DNA of 64,000 bases from Cellulomonas avistercoris (lineage in GTDB: Bacteria; Actinomycetota; Actinomycetes; Actinomycetales; Cellulomonadaceae). The position numbers and the translations under genes are program-made. The stretch spans positions 63,945 through 127,944 of the forward strand of contig NZ_JACSQV010000014.1 of the NCBI RefSeq assembly GCF_014836445.1. The letters run 5' to 3'. Of the stretch, positions 19,290 to 30,570 are shown in pieces. Under the pieces are notes generated by a model. That model saw only the letters and a list, made by a program, of their open reading frames with translations, ran no database searches and had not been told where the DNA came from. Within the stretch, counting starts at the first letter, position 1, and every line of letters starts with the position of its first letter.

Positions 19290-20885
19290 TCAGCGGTCGG
19301 TCGGGCCGTCGTGCCGGTCGTCGTGCGGCTGGTGGGCCGCGTAGACCCGCAGCGCACCGGGCACGATGCGCAGCCGCGCGACGGACGCCGGGGGCAGCGG
19401 TGTGGTCTCGCCGTCGTGGGCCAGGACGGCGGGTGCGCCGGTCCCCACCGTCAGCGTCGCGGCCGTGCGCTGCCGCACGACCAGCCGCCGGCGCACCGGC
19501 GGCACGGCCGCCAGGGCCCGGGCCCCGAGGTCCCCGGCCACGAGCTCGAGGACCGCGCGCAGGCGGCTGTACGCGGCCGCGGCCCCGGCGTCGCGCACGT
19601 CCAGCACGCCGTCGTCGAGGCGACGCCGGGCGACCGGTGCCAGGGTCCGCGGGTGGTAGCGGCCGACACCGGCGAAGAGCGACCACCAGGTGCCGTCCTC
19701 GTCGTCGACGACCAGCGGGACCGGTGAGCTCGCGCGCAGGGCGCGGGCTGCCGCGACGAGCGTCGCCGAGGGCTTGCCGATCCGGGGCGTCAGACGGTCG
19801 CGCACCGTCACGAGCTGCGGGTACACCCCGACGGAGAACGTGTTGAGCACCGTCACAGGGTCGCCGTCCCCGACCGTCAGCTCGCCGACGTCCACGACCG
19901 CCCCGGTGCCCGCCGCGGCGGCGCGGGCGGCGGCACCGACGGACGGCAGGCCCAGGGTCAGCGCGAAGTGGTTGAGCGTCCCGGTGGGCAGCACCAGCAG
20001 CGGCAGCCCCTCCCGGCGCGCGGCGTCCGCCACGGCGGCCGCGGTGCCGTCGCCCCCGGCCGCCCCGACCGCCCGCGCGCCGCGCGCCGCGGCCTCCCGC
20101 ACCACCTGCGCGACCGACGTGCCCTCGTCCAGGACGACGACGTGCGCGCGGGGGAGCGCGCCGCGCACGAGGTCCGCCACGGGGTGCACGCGCACGCGCG
20201 CCGCACCCGAGCGGGGGTTCACCACGACCGTCAGGCCCTCGCCGTCGGGCAGGGCCGGGAGTCGCACGGGCGGACCCGCGGGCGCGTCCGGTCCCGGCAG
20301 CCGGCGGCTGGGGACGAGCCGTCGCCCCGCGAGCGCGACCCCCGCACCCAGCGCGACGCCGCCGGCCACGTCCGAGACCCAGTGCGCGCCGACGTGCAGC
20401 CGCGAGTACGCGACGGCCGCGGCCACGGGCGCCACGGCCACGCCCGCCGCCGGCCACTCCAGCGCGACACCGGTGGCGAACGCCGCGGCCGAGGCGCTGT
20501 GACCCGACGGGAACGACCCGGACGTCGGCTGGCGTGCGAGTCGCCGCACCCACGGCAGGTGGGACGCGTCCGGGCGCCGCCCGCCGAACACGAGCTTGCC
20601 CAGCAGGTTCGCCAGCGCGCTCGCGGCCACGACCGAGCCCAGGCCGCGCAGCGCGGCCCGCTGCCCGCGCCACCCCGTCAGCGCCAGGCCGGCGGCGACG
20701 GCGCACCACAGGCGCGAGCGGTCGGCGGCGGTGGACAGCCGCACCAGCGCGGCGTCGACGCGCGCACCCAGCCGGTACGCCGACGTCCGCGCGTGCGCGG
20801 CGCGGTCGGCGCGCGCGAGCAGCGTCAGCACGTCGTGCGGGCGCAGCAGCCCCGGCACGCGTCCCTCGTCGCGCCGCGTCGCCAT
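19290..20885 (-). CDS. PAP2 phosphatase-diacylglycerol kinase fusion protein
   Basis: A 531-aa two-domain protein. The N-terminal half is a PAP2-type phosphatase: KLVFGGRRPD, PSGHSASAAAF and SRLHVGAHWVSD are its three active-site blocks (about residues 100-190). The C-terminal half is a lipid kinase of the DAGK_cat family: VVVNPRSG, AAGGDGTAAAVADAA and LPTGTLNHFALTLG (about 240-345). The fusion could both remove phosphate from and add phosphate to lipid substrates such as phosphatidic acid and diacylglycerol, or recycle undecaprenyl-type lipids. ATG at 20885 is chosen as it starts about 25 residues ahead of the first domain. Confidence 0.92.
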   Translation of the reverse strand: MATRRDEGRVPGLLRPHDVLTLLARADRAAHARTSAYRLGARVDAALVRLSTAADRSRLWCAVAAGLALTGWRGQRAALRGLGSVVAASALANLLGKLVFGGRRPDASHLPWVRRLARQPTSGSFPSGHSASAAAFATGVALEWPAAGVAVAPVAAAVAYSRLHVGAHWVSDVAGGVALGAGVALAGRRLVPSRRLPGPDAPAGPPVRLPALPDGEGLTVVVNPRSGAARVRVHPVADLVRGALPRAHVVVLDEGTSVAQVVREAAARGARAVGAAGGDGTAAAVADAARREGLPLLVLPTGTLNHFALTLGLPSVGAAARAAAAGTGAVVDVGELTVGDGDPVTVLNTFSVGVYPQLVTVRDRLTPRIGKPSATLVAAARALRASSPVPLVVDDEDGTWWSLFAGVGRYHPRTLAPVARRRLDDGVLDVRDAGAAAAYSRLRAVLELVAGDLGARALAAVPPVRRRLVVRQRTAATLTVGTGAPAVLAHDGETTPLPPASVARLRIVPGALRVYAAHQPHDDRHDGPTDR

Positions 20886-20996
20886 GGCACCCCGTCCGCC
20901 GTCCGTCGTGCTCGCCCCTGCCACCTTCGCACGGGTCCGCGGCCGGCACTCCCCGGGGTGCTGGGCATCCGGCGTCCCGCACGGCAGGCTGGGGGG

Positions 20997-21467
20997 ATGG
21001 CGACCGGCGCGACCAGCGGCACGACCCGTGGCGACGCGCACCTGCAGGAGCTGCGTCTGCTGCGCACGGTGCGTGACCGCATGGACCGCGACTACGCGCA
21101 GCCGCTCGACGTCGAGGCGCTGGCCCGCGGCGTGCACATGTCCGCCGGGCACCTGAGCCGCCGGTTCCGGGCCGCGTTCGGCGAGTCGCCCTACTCCTAC
21201 CTCATGACGCGGCGCGTCGAGCGGGCGATGACGCTGCTGCGGCGCGGCGACCTGTCGGTCACGGAGGTCTGCTTCGCGGTCGGCTGCTCGTCGCTGGGGA
21301 CGTTCAGCACGCGCTTCTCCGAGCTGGTCGGCATCCCGCCGTCGGAGTACCGCCGGACCGCGGCGACGGACGGTGCGGGCATCCCGAGCTGCGTCGCCAA
21401 GCAGGTGATGCGCCCGCAGCGGGATCGGTCAGGATCCGAGAAGCGCCGGCCGCACGCGTCCTCCTAG
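20997..21467 (+). CDS. AraC-family transcriptional regulator (DNA-binding domain only)
   Basis: A 156-aa protein that is essentially the AraC double helix-turn-helix: DVEALARGVHMSAGHLSRRF, SYLMTRRVERAMTLLRRG, SVTEVCFAVGCSSLGTFSTRF and GIPPSEYRR. There is no ligand-binding domain, so its input is unclear. The long open frame upstream is an antisense shadow; ATG 20997 has CAGGCT ending six bases before it, a weak -10 in the leaderless position. It lies 10 bases ahead of a VOC-family gene, a common AraC-VOC pairing in actinobacteria. Confidence 0.9.
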   Translation: MATGATSGTTRGDAHLQELRLLRTVRDRMDRDYAQPLDVEALARGVHMSAGHLSRRFRAAFGESPYSYLMTRRVERAMTLLRRGDLSVTEVCFAVGCSSLGTFSTRFSELVGIPPSEYRRTAATDGAGIPSCVAKQVMRPQRDRSGSEKRRPHASS

Positions 21468-21477
21468 CGTGGTGGCC

Positions 21478-21885
21478 ATGGACCTCCTCATCCACTACAC
21501 GTTCCTCCCCGCCGACGACCCCGAGGCGTCGCTCGCGTTCTACCGCGACGTGCTCGGCTTCGACGTCCGCAACGACGTCGGGTACGGCGACATGCGCTGG
21601 ATCACCGTCGGCCCGCCCGCGCAGCCGCAGACGTCGATCGTCCTGCACCCGCCCGCGGCGGACCCCGGGATCACCGACGACGAGCGGCGCACCATCGCGG
21701 CGCTCATGGCGAAGGGCTCCTACGCGTCGGTCGTGCTCGCGACGTCCGACGTCGACGCGGCCTTCGAGAAGGTGCAGGCCGGGGGCGCCGAGGTGGTGCA
21801 GGAGCCGATGGACCAGCCGTACGGCACGCGGGACTGCGCGTTCCGCGACCCCGCGGGCAACATGGTCCGCATCAACCAGGTCTGA
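21478..21885 (+). CDS. VOC (glyoxalase/bleomycin-resistance) family protein
   Basis: A 135-aa single VOC-fold protein: HYTFLPADDPEASLAFYRDV at the N-terminus and DPAGNMVRINQV at the C-terminus, with DVDAAFEKVQAGGAEVV between. Such proteins are glyoxalases, dioxygenases or drug-binding proteins; the substrate cannot be told. I start at ATG 21478 rather than the GTG at 21469 because TAGCGT (21465-21470), which includes the TAG stop of the AraC gene, is a -10-like hexamer seven bases before the ATG. The gene may thus be transcribed both with the regulator and from its own promoter. Confidence 0.88.
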   Translation: MDLLIHYTFLPADDPEASLAFYRDVLGFDVRNDVGYGDMRWITVGPPAQPQTSIVLHPPAADPGITDDERRTIAALMAKGSYASVVLATSDVDAAFEKVQAGGAEVVQEPMDQPYGTRDCAFRDPAGNMVRINQV

Positions 21886-21942
21886 CGGCCCTCGGCGTGC
21901 AGCGCGCCATCGGCGGGTGATTCTGCCGGGGCGGCGGATCGA

Positions 21943-21958
21943 TCGAACAGGTGTTCGA
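21943..21958 (+). promoter_or_regulatory. LexA-binding SOS box
   Basis: TCGAACAGGTGTTCGA is a 16-base site with perfect TCGAAC/GTTCGA arms and the 4-base spacer of the Gram-positive and mycobacterial LexA box. A -10-like TATCCT follows at 21960-21965, one base after the box, so bound LexA would lie between the -35 and -10 regions and block transcription. The next start codon (21972) is six bases beyond the hexamer. Confidence 0.85.
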
Positions 21959-21971
21959 CTATCCTGGCGTC

Positions 21972-22271
21972 ATGTCCGACCGCCCGCTGCCACCCCGACC
22001 CCCCGCCCGCGACGTCGCCAACAGCGAGGTCCCCGACGGCATCCCGACCCGTCCGCAGGGGGACGTCGCGGTGGTCGTGCGGCTGGTCTGGTCCGACGGC
22101 GGGGAGGAGTGGCGCGCGGCCCGGGCGATCCGGTGGACCCGCACGCACGTCATGGTCGCGTGGCGCGAGCACGACACCGACCCGCGCTCGGAACGGCACA
22201 CGTGGCTGCGCGCCGGCGACGTCGCGCGCTCCATCAGCTGGTTCGTGCCGCCGGAGCGCACCCCGGCGTGA
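21972..22271 (+). CDS. Small uncharacterised SOS-controlled protein
   Basis: A 99-aa soluble protein, Pro-rich at the N-terminus (RPLPPRPPARD), then VRLVWSDGGEEWRAARAIRW and HVMVAWREHDTDPRSERHTW and ending ISWFVPPERTPA. The repeated Trp residues in short strands resemble a small beta-barrel, but I recognise no family. The open frame could start at GTG 21951, but that codon lies inside the LexA box; ATG 21972 is six bases after TATCCT and is very likely the first base of a leaderless mRNA. It is monocistronic: the next gene converges on it with a shared palindrome at the stops. A DNA-damage role is inferred from the promoter alone. Confidence 0.8.
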   Translation: MSDRPLPPRPPARDVANSEVPDGIPTRPQGDVAVVVRLVWSDGGEEWRAARAIRWTRTHVMVAWREHDTDPRSERHTWLRAGDVARSISWFVPPERTPA

Positions 22272-22281
22272 GGCGCGCGCC

Positions 22282-22284
<3 letters not shown>
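22269..22284. terminator. 16-bp perfect palindrome joining two convergent stop codons
   Basis: TGAGGCGCGCGCCTCA is self-complementary; its first three bases are the stop of the SOS-controlled gene and its last three are the stop of the P-type ATPase on the other strand. It can form a short GC-rich hairpin at the 3' end of both mRNAs. No U-tract follows. Confidence 0.5.
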
Positions 22285-25023
<2,739 letters not shown>

Positions 25024-25098
25024 GCGTCACCTCGGTCGGTGTGGCAGGACCGGACGTCCTCGCATCGTGGCACGCGCGGCGTCGGGGCGACACAGGGC

Positions 25099-25131
25099 GG
25101 GGCCGCACCCCGACGTGCAGGGTGCGGCCCC
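25099..25131 (-). terminator. Terminator of the DUF4914 gene
   Basis: GGGGCCGCACCC and GGGTGCGGCCCC form a perfect 12-bp stem with a nine-base loop, 16 bases after the DUF4914 stop and before the ATPase start. There is no U-tract, as usual in such GC-rich genomes. Confidence 0.75.
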
Positions 25132-25146
25132 GGTGCCGCGGACGTC

Positions 25147-27057
25147 TCAGACGTACAGGGGAGTGAGCGCCTCGTAGTCCTCGACGGTGCCGCCCCGCAG
25201 GACGACCTCGATGATCTGGCGGCCCAGCGGGTCCAGCTCGTCGGTGAGGAACTGCTCGAGCTCGGAACGGAAGAAGTCCGTGAGGATCTGCGCGCCGGCG
25301 TCGTACGCCTCGAGCCCGACCTGCGACTGGTACTCGGGCTGCAGCAGCGTCGGCCGGATCTGCTGCCCGTCGAGCTTGACGTCCTTGGGCCGGTAGCCGA
25401 ACAGCGCGCAGCGCGCGGGGGTCAGCTGCTCGGGCTGGATGCGTCCGCCGCCGCGGCGGGCCAGGTACTCGCGGGTCAGCCACTCGGCCGAGAACCCGAC
25501 CTTGTACGCACCGATGTGCTGGTTGGGCACCAGCACGTACCGCGTGCGGTCGTTCTCGACGATCTGGCGCAGCAGCAGGTTCGCGGCGGCCACCTTGGTG
25601 CCGGTCGAGAACGGCCAGTACGACCCGACGCCCTCGGCGACCATGCCGCCGTGCTTGAGCGCCTTCTTGACGTCCTTGCTCTCGCCGATCGACGGGTTCT
25701 TGTCCCCCCGCGGGGCGATGAGACGCCACACCCACGCCAGCGACGGCGGGATGATGTGCATCATCCCCATGATCCCGTAGCTGGGCTTCTCACGGGTGCA
25801 CAGGGGCATCCGGACGCCGAACGTGCGGACGTCGACCTCCTGCGGCTCGGCGATGACGTTCTTGACGAACGAGCGCGGGATGACGACGCGCGGGTTGGGG
25901 CACCGCTTGCCGTTGGAGTCGAGCGTGTGCTCCCACGGCAGCGCGGTCGCGTCGGGCACGCCGTCGATCGACAGGAACAGCAGAGGCTCCTGCGGGTGGA
26001 TCACGGCACGCTCGAACGCCGGGTCCTCGCCGTAGCTCGTCATGCCGTCGACGCGCACGAACCAGCCGGCCTCGGCGTCGGCGACGACGAGCCTGCCGTT
26101 GCCCTTCTGCACCGACGGGTGGCACAGCGTCATGTCGTCGGTCACCGGCGCGAGCGCCGAGGTCTCGCCGAGGGTGATGTGGTACGGCTCGTTGCGCACG
26201 ACGTTGGTCCCCACGAGGATGCGGCCGTCGTCCTCGCGCCGGATCTCCTGGCACATCTCGGACTTGCCGCCGCCCGAGGCGCCCTCGTGCATGATCACGG
26301 TCTCGTTCTCGTACGGCGTGGTCACGCGCACGCTCGACGCGTGGGCCGTGAGCCAGCCCTCGTGCTCGCCGATGTCGAGCAGGACCGAGAACACGCCCTT
26401 CTTGGCGCTCGGCCCCGGGTACAGGTTGTACGCCCACACCTCGTGCAGCTCGCGCGAGCGGTTGTGGACGACGACCTGGCGGCCGCCGAAGTGGGTGTGC
26501 CGGAACGGGGGAGCGACGTACAGGATCGAGCGCGGCGTGAACGGACCGATCTCGTCGAACGTCACCCAGCCCTGCAGGTCGACCAGCGTGAGCGCGAAGA
26601 AGGCGCTGTTGAGCGGGACGATCGCCAGCGACGGGTAGCCGAACCGCGGACCGCCGGCCTTGAACGGCACCACGACGAGCTCCTGCGTGGCGAGCCACTC
26701 GAGCGTCTCGGTGCGCGTGGGGTCGAACTCGGCGTCGAAGACGTCGCGGTAGCGCGGCTTGTCGGTCGGCAGGTCGTCGGCGATGCGCATGCAGTCCGGG
26801 TCGCGCCGGCGCATGTAGTCCTCGGGGTAGTTGACGGCGACGCCGTTGCGGCAGCGGGTGATCGTCGCCTCCGGGACCATCTCGCCGTCGACGTCGTACT
26901 CCACCGTGAAGGTGGGGCCGCCCTGTGGACCCAGGGCCAGCCGGTAGAGCTCCTCGCGCGTCGCGGGGACGACCAGGCGCGGGCTGGCCTCCAGGGCCGC
27001 ACGCACCTCGGGTGCGAGAGACACGTCCGCCAGGGGACCGGTCACGGTGACGCTCAT
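25147..27057 (-). CDS. DUF4914 protein, PEP-carboxykinase-like P-loop
   Basis: A 636-aa protein that I assign to the DUF4914 family, distantly similar to phosphoenolpyruvate carboxykinases. In place of the PEPCK kinase P-loop it has HEGASGGGKSEMCQEI at about 237-252, followed by the later conserved stretches TLDSNGKRCPNPRVVIPRSF and HIIPPSLAWVWRLIAPRGD. The substrate and reaction are unknown. ATG 27057 has AAGGAG five bases before it and is preferred over an upstream frame extension of low complexity. Upstream lie a minus-strand -10-like TAATCT and an inverted repeat at 27144-27157, so it probably has its own regulated promoter. Confidence 0.85.
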   Translation of the reverse strand: MSVTVTGPLADVSLAPEVRAALEASPRLVVPATREELYRLALGPQGGPTFTVEYDVDGEMVPEATITRCRNGVAVNYPEDYMRRRDPDCMRIADDLPTDKPRYRDVFDAEFDPTRTETLEWLATQELVVVPFKAGGPRFGYPSLAIVPLNSAFFALTLVDLQGWVTFDEIGPFTPRSILYVAPPFRHTHFGGRQVVVHNRSRELHEVWAYNLYPGPSAKKGVFSVLLDIGEHEGWLTAHASSVRVTTPYENETVIMHEGASGGGKSEMCQEIRREDDGRILVGTNVVRNEPYHITLGETSALAPVTDDMTLCHPSVQKGNGRLVVADAEAGWFVRVDGMTSYGEDPAFERAVIHPQEPLLFLSIDGVPDATALPWEHTLDSNGKRCPNPRVVIPRSFVKNVIAEPQEVDVRTFGVRMPLCTREKPSYGIMGMMHIIPPSLAWVWRLIAPRGDKNPSIGESKDVKKALKHGGMVAEGVGSYWPFSTGTKVAAANLLLRQIVENDRTRYVLVPNQHIGAYKVGFSAEWLTREYLARRGGGRIQPEQLTPARCALFGYRPKDVKLDGQQIRPTLLQPEYQSQVGLEAYDAGAQILTDFFRSELEQFLTDELDPLGRQIIEVVLRGGTVEDYEALTPLYV

Positions 27058-27143
27058 GGCAGCTCCTTCGCCTTGGGGACCGGGAACGGTCGTGGCGACA
27101 CGTGACCCGGCAGGCAGTCCGGCGACCTCGCGGTCCCGGTCTG

Positions 27144-27157
27144 CTCTTTGCCAAGAG
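27144..27157 (-). promoter_or_regulatory. Inverted repeat at the DUF4914 promoter
   Basis: CTCTT-TGCC-AAGAG is a perfect 5-bp-arm inverted repeat about 87 bases before the DUF4914 start. The minus-strand -10-like TAATCT (27160 to 27155) overlaps its edge. The location, at a probable transcription start in an AT-richer patch, suggests a repressor operator; the regulator is unknown. Confidence 0.4.
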
Positions 27158-27218
27158 ATTAGGACCGGAAGGCACGCCGTCGGCGGGACCTTCGGCCGTC
27201 GGGGAGCGGGCGACGCCG

Positions 27219-28139
27219 TCAGGCTCCGGCTGCGGGGCCGGGCGTGGGGGGCGCGGGCGGTGCCGTGGGGGCCGCCGTGGGGGCCGTCGACCGGCGGCGG
27301 CGCCACACCAGGACACCGGCCCCGACCAGGGCGCCGAGCACGAGCCACGGCAGCAGCACGCCGATCACGACGAGGACGCCGCGGACCGTCGCGGTGAAGG
27401 CCCCCCAGCCCGTCGCGAGCCCGTCGAGGAACGTGGCCGGCTCCTCGACGAGCGCCTCGGGCACCTGCTCGGGCGCGTAGATCTCGACGTCGACCGTGGA
27501 CAGCGCGACGCGGTCGGCGAGACGTGCGCGCTCGGACCGCAGCCGCTCGAGCTCGGCCTGCCGCTCGGTCAGCGCGCCCTCGGCCTCGATGACGTCGCGG
27601 TTGGTCGACGCGCTCGCGAGCAGCGCGGACATGCGCTCGACCGAGAGCTCGGTCGCGGTGATGCGCGCGTCGAGGTCCTGGGCGGCGTTCGTGACGTTCT
27701 CGGTCTCGACGAGGTACTCCTCGAGCTCGCCGATCCCGCCCAGGTCCTCCGGCAGGGACGTCATCGCCGACGACGGCACCCGCAGCGTCAGCGTGGCGCT
27801 GCCCGGGTCGTCCTTGCCGCTGCCCGAGCGCTCGTAGCGGGCGTCCACGCGGCCGTCGAGCCGCGCGACCAGGGCCACCACGTCGCGCGCCGCGGCGACG
27901 GGATCCGTGGCGGTGAGGGTCGCGCGGGCCGTCTGGACGACCTGCTGGTCCTCACCGGTGCCGGTGGCCGTGCCCTCCACGCGCGCCGCACCGTCACCGG
28001 CGGCGCCCAGCGCCGCGGCGTCGTCGGCCGCGGCCTCCGGTGCGGCCATGCCGGAGTCGGCCGATCCCTCGGCGCTGCACCCGGTGAGAGCGGCGAGCAC
28101 GGCGAGGGTGGCCACGAGGGTGCGGGTGCGGGTCGTCAT
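27219..28139 (-). CDS. DUF4349 lipoprotein
   Basis: A 306-aa membrane-anchored protein. Lipobox LAALTGC with Cys21; an Ala-rich disordered segment; then the DUF4349 domain (VVQTARATLTATDPVAAARD, TLTLRVPSSAM, a coiled coil around TERQAELERLRSERARL); then a C-terminal membrane helix VLVVIGVLLPWLVLGALVGA near 257-276 and a Pro-rich tail. It is thus held at both ends. Its function is unknown. TAGCGT on the minus strand (28151-28146) ends six bases before the ATG, consistent with a leaderless transcript. Confidence 0.9.
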   Translation of the reverse strand: MTTRTRTLVATLAVLAALTGCSAEGSADSGMAAPEAAADDAAALGAAGDGAARVEGTATGTGEDQQVVQTARATLTATDPVAAARDVVALVARLDGRVDARYERSGSGKDDPGSATLTLRVPSSAMTSLPEDLGGIGELEEYLVETENVTNAAQDLDARITATELSVERMSALLASASTNRDVIEAEGALTERQAELERLRSERARLADRVALSTVDVEIYAPEQVPEALVEEPATFLDGLATGWGAFTATVRGVLVVIGVLLPWLVLGALVGAGVLVWRRRRSTAPTAAPTAPPAPPTPGPAAGA

Positions 28140-28232
28140 GGCCGCACGCTAGGTGCCACGCGTCGCACGGGGGCCCGAACGCCGGGATCGTGACCCCCTC
28201 GACACCGGATCGCGCCCGCACCGATGCCGGGC

Positions 28233-29114
28233 TCACCCGTCCGGTCCTCCCGTGCGCGCGACGCGGGCGGGCGAGCCCGGCGGCACCTCGGCGTAGCCCA
28301 CGGACGACCACAGGTGCGTCGCCGCGAACGCGCGCCACGGCGACCACGCCCGACCCGCGGCGGCGACGTCGCGCGCGTCCGGCACACCCAGCGCCCGGCG
28401 CAGCACGAGGTCGCCCCACGGGTAGGCGTCCCGGTGGCCGAGCGCCCGCAGCTCGACGACGTCGGCGGTCCACGGGCCGATGCCCGCGATGGCCAGGAGA
28501 GCGGTGCGGACCTCGCCGACGGGTGCCCCCGGTGCGAGCACCAGACCGTTCGCGCACGCGACCGCGAGCGCGTGGACGGCCCGCGCCCGCGCGTGCGGCA
28601 CGCGCAGCACCGCCTGCAGCGCCACGGGGTCGGCGGCGGCGACGTCGTCGGGGAGCGGGAACGCCGTCAGGCCCGACGGGTGCGGCCGGCCGTACGCGGC
28701 GGCGAGCCGGCCCCCGGTGGTGCGTCCCGCGCGCAGCGAGACCTGCTGCGTCAGGACGGCCTGCACCGCCGCCTCGAAGCCGTCGGGGTGCCCGGGCACG
28801 CGCAGGTGCGGACGGGCGGCCAGGAGCGGGCCGAGCGTCGGGTCGTCGGCCAGCGCGTCGTGCACTGGGGCGAGGTCGTCGTCCAACCCGAACCACCGCG
28901 CGGCGAGCCGGTCGCCCGCGCCGGTGGCGTCGGGCCCGTCGGTGCGGACCTCCACGCCCGCGGCCGTGACGTGGGCCGTGACCGCCACCGGGCCCGCGCC
29001 GAGGTCGACGAGGCGCCGCACCGTGCCCGCGGCCACGTCGACCTCCTCCACGCCGGGCACGGCGCGGGCCGCGACGGAGGCGAGGGCGGGGCCGGGCTCC
29101 AGGGGTGCGCGCAC
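28233..29114 (-). CDS. alkA: AlkA-like DNA-3-methyladenine glycosylase II
   Basis: A 293-aa base-excision glycosylase with the HhH-GPD fold. The hairpin is LLAIAGIGPWTADVVELRAL at about 205-224, followed by YPWGDLVLRRALG, where the Asp is the catalytic residue of the family. The domain's first helices include FEAAVQAVLTQQVSLRAG. No Ada-type regulatory domain is fused. The GTG at 29114 is used because TAGCGT (29126-29121, minus strand) ends six bases before it. Ogt, another alkylation-repair enzyme, is encoded 4 kb away. Confidence 0.88.
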   Translation of the reverse strand: MRAPLEPGPALASVAARAVPGVEEVDVAAGTVRRLVDLGAGPVAVTAHVTAAGVEVRTDGPDATGAGDRLAARWFGLDDDLAPVHDALADDPTLGPLLAARPHLRVPGHPDGFEAAVQAVLTQQVSLRAGRTTGGRLAAAYGRPHPSGLTAFPLPDDVAAADPVALQAVLRVPHARARAVHALAVACANGLVLAPGAPVGEVRTALLAIAGIGPWTADVVELRALGHRDAYPWGDLVLRRALGVPDARDVAAAGRAWSPWRAFAATHLWSSVGYAEVPPGSPARVARTGGPDG

Positions 29115-29458
29115 CCGATCACGCTAGTGCGGTCGACGGACGGCCCCCGGTCGGAGCCGGCGTGACCGACGGCGCGCGACGGCAAAGACCCGGTCGTGAA
29201 CTGGTCGCACGTTCGAGATGCGGAGGTCACGCAGCGGTGCCATGCTCGGTGCATCAGCCGATCGCGCCACCACCGCGACCGGCCACCCGCGGTTCCGACT
29301 TCCACGTCACTCCGCACGTCGCAAAGGGTCCGGCGAGAGCCGGGCCGGCCCCTCGGGGCCAGAGAGTCCGCCACGCCTCGTGCCGGCGAGACGGCTCTCC
29401 CGCCAGGTCCCGCTCCCAGCGTCCGGGGGCGGGACCGGTCATGTCCGCACCGGGCACG
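29115..29458. other. Intergenic region, no gene seen
   Basis: It holds the alkA promoter at its left edge and a small hairpin GGCCCC-TC-GGGGCC at 29347-29360, which could end the WYL regulator transcript coming from the right. Open frames here lack coding character. Confidence 0.6.
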
Positions 29459-30478
29459 TCACGGCGACGGCACGGGCGCCCCGCCCGGCGGGGCGCCCGC
29501 CGCCGCGACGGCGGCCCCGTAGCGCGCGGCGAGGCGGCGGCACGCGTCGGCGAGGTCCGGCGGTCCGACGACGTCGAACGGCACGCCGAACATCCCCAGC
29601 ACCGCGGCCAGCCCGTCCCAGGACCACGCCGAGGTGACCAGCCGGGCGTGCGCGGCGTCGACCGCCTCCACCACGGCGTCGCGGCCCGCCCACCGCGCCA
29701 CCTCGGCCGCGGGCATGCGCAGCACCGCCTCGCCGCGGCAGGGGCTCGCGGGTCGTGCGCCGAGGCGGGCGGCGACGAACGCCGCGACGTCGCCCCCCGG
29801 GACCTCGCGCGGCGGCACGCGCGGCCCGGTCGGCGTGCGCGGTGCCATGCGGTCCACCCGGAACGTGCGCCAGTCCTGACGGTCCAGGTCGTAGCCGACC
29901 AGGTACCAGCGACCGCCCCACGTCACCAGGTGGTGCGGCTCCGCGCGCCGCGGCGGGCGGAACGCGGACTCGCCCTGCCCGACCATCGGTGCGCTGCCGC
30001 CCTCGTAGTCGAAGCGCAGCACCTCCCGGGCGCGCACGGCGGTGCCGACCGCGAGGAGCACGTCCGCGCCCACGGTGACGTCCCGTTCGCGGCGCCGCAC
30101 CACGGTGACCGCCAGGGCGTCGGACGCGGCGCGCAGGTGCGTCGGCATGACCTGGCGCAGGGTCGTCAGCGCACGCAGCGCGGCCTCGTCGACGCCGTCG
30201 ACGCCCGTGCCGGCGGTCTGCAGCGCGAGCGAGAGCGCCACGACCTGCTCGTCGTCCAGGAGCAGCGGCGGCATCCGGTCGCCGGACGTGAGCCGGTAGC
30301 CCCCGTCCGGGCCCTTGGTCGCGTGCACGGGGTACCCCAGCTCGCGCAGCCGGTCGACGTCGCGACGCACGGTGCGGGCGCTCACGCCGAGCCGGTCGGC
30401 CAGGACGTCGCCCGGCCAGTCGCGGCGGGACTGCAGCAGCGAGAGCAGCGCGAGCAGACGCGAGGACGGCGACGACAT
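29459..30478 (-). CDS. HTH-WYL transcriptional regulator
   Basis: A 339-aa regulator: an N-terminal winged HTH (DVLADRLGVSARTVRRDVDR at about 24-43), a connecting region, a WYL domain with GGRWYLVGYDLDRQDWRTFR at about 188-207, and a WCX C-terminal domain. WYL domains sense nucleic acids or small ligands. It diverges from the ABC exporter pair at 30571, so it most likely controls that operon. A strong 11-bp hairpin (29474-29498) is embedded in its last codons. Confidence 0.9.
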   Translation of the reverse strand: MSSPSSRLLALLSLLQSRRDWPGDVLADRLGVSARTVRRDVDRLRELGYPVHATKGPDGGYRLTSGDRMPPLLLDDEQVVALSLALQTAGTGVDGVDEAALRALTTLRQVMPTHLRAASDALAVTVVRRRERDVTVGADVLLAVGTAVRAREVLRFDYEGGSAPMVGQGESAFRPPRRAEPHHLVTWGGRWYLVGYDLDRQDWRTFRVDRMAPRTPTGPRVPPREVPGGDVAAFVAARLGARPASPCRGEAVLRMPAAEVARWAGRDAVVEAVDAAHARLVTSAWSWDGLAAVLGMFGVPFDVVGPPDLADACRRLAARYGAAVAAAGAPPGGAPVPSP

Positions 30479-30570
30479 GCCTCCACAGTGCCACCGGTGG
30501 AGGACAGGACCTGACCGCTACCCGGAGCAGCATCGACGTCGTCCCGATCGGCACGAGACCTGGAGACACC

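Noticed and set aside
21951..21971. Upstream GTG start for the SOS-controlled gene
   Set aside because: The codon is inside the LexA box and upstream of the predicted transcription start.
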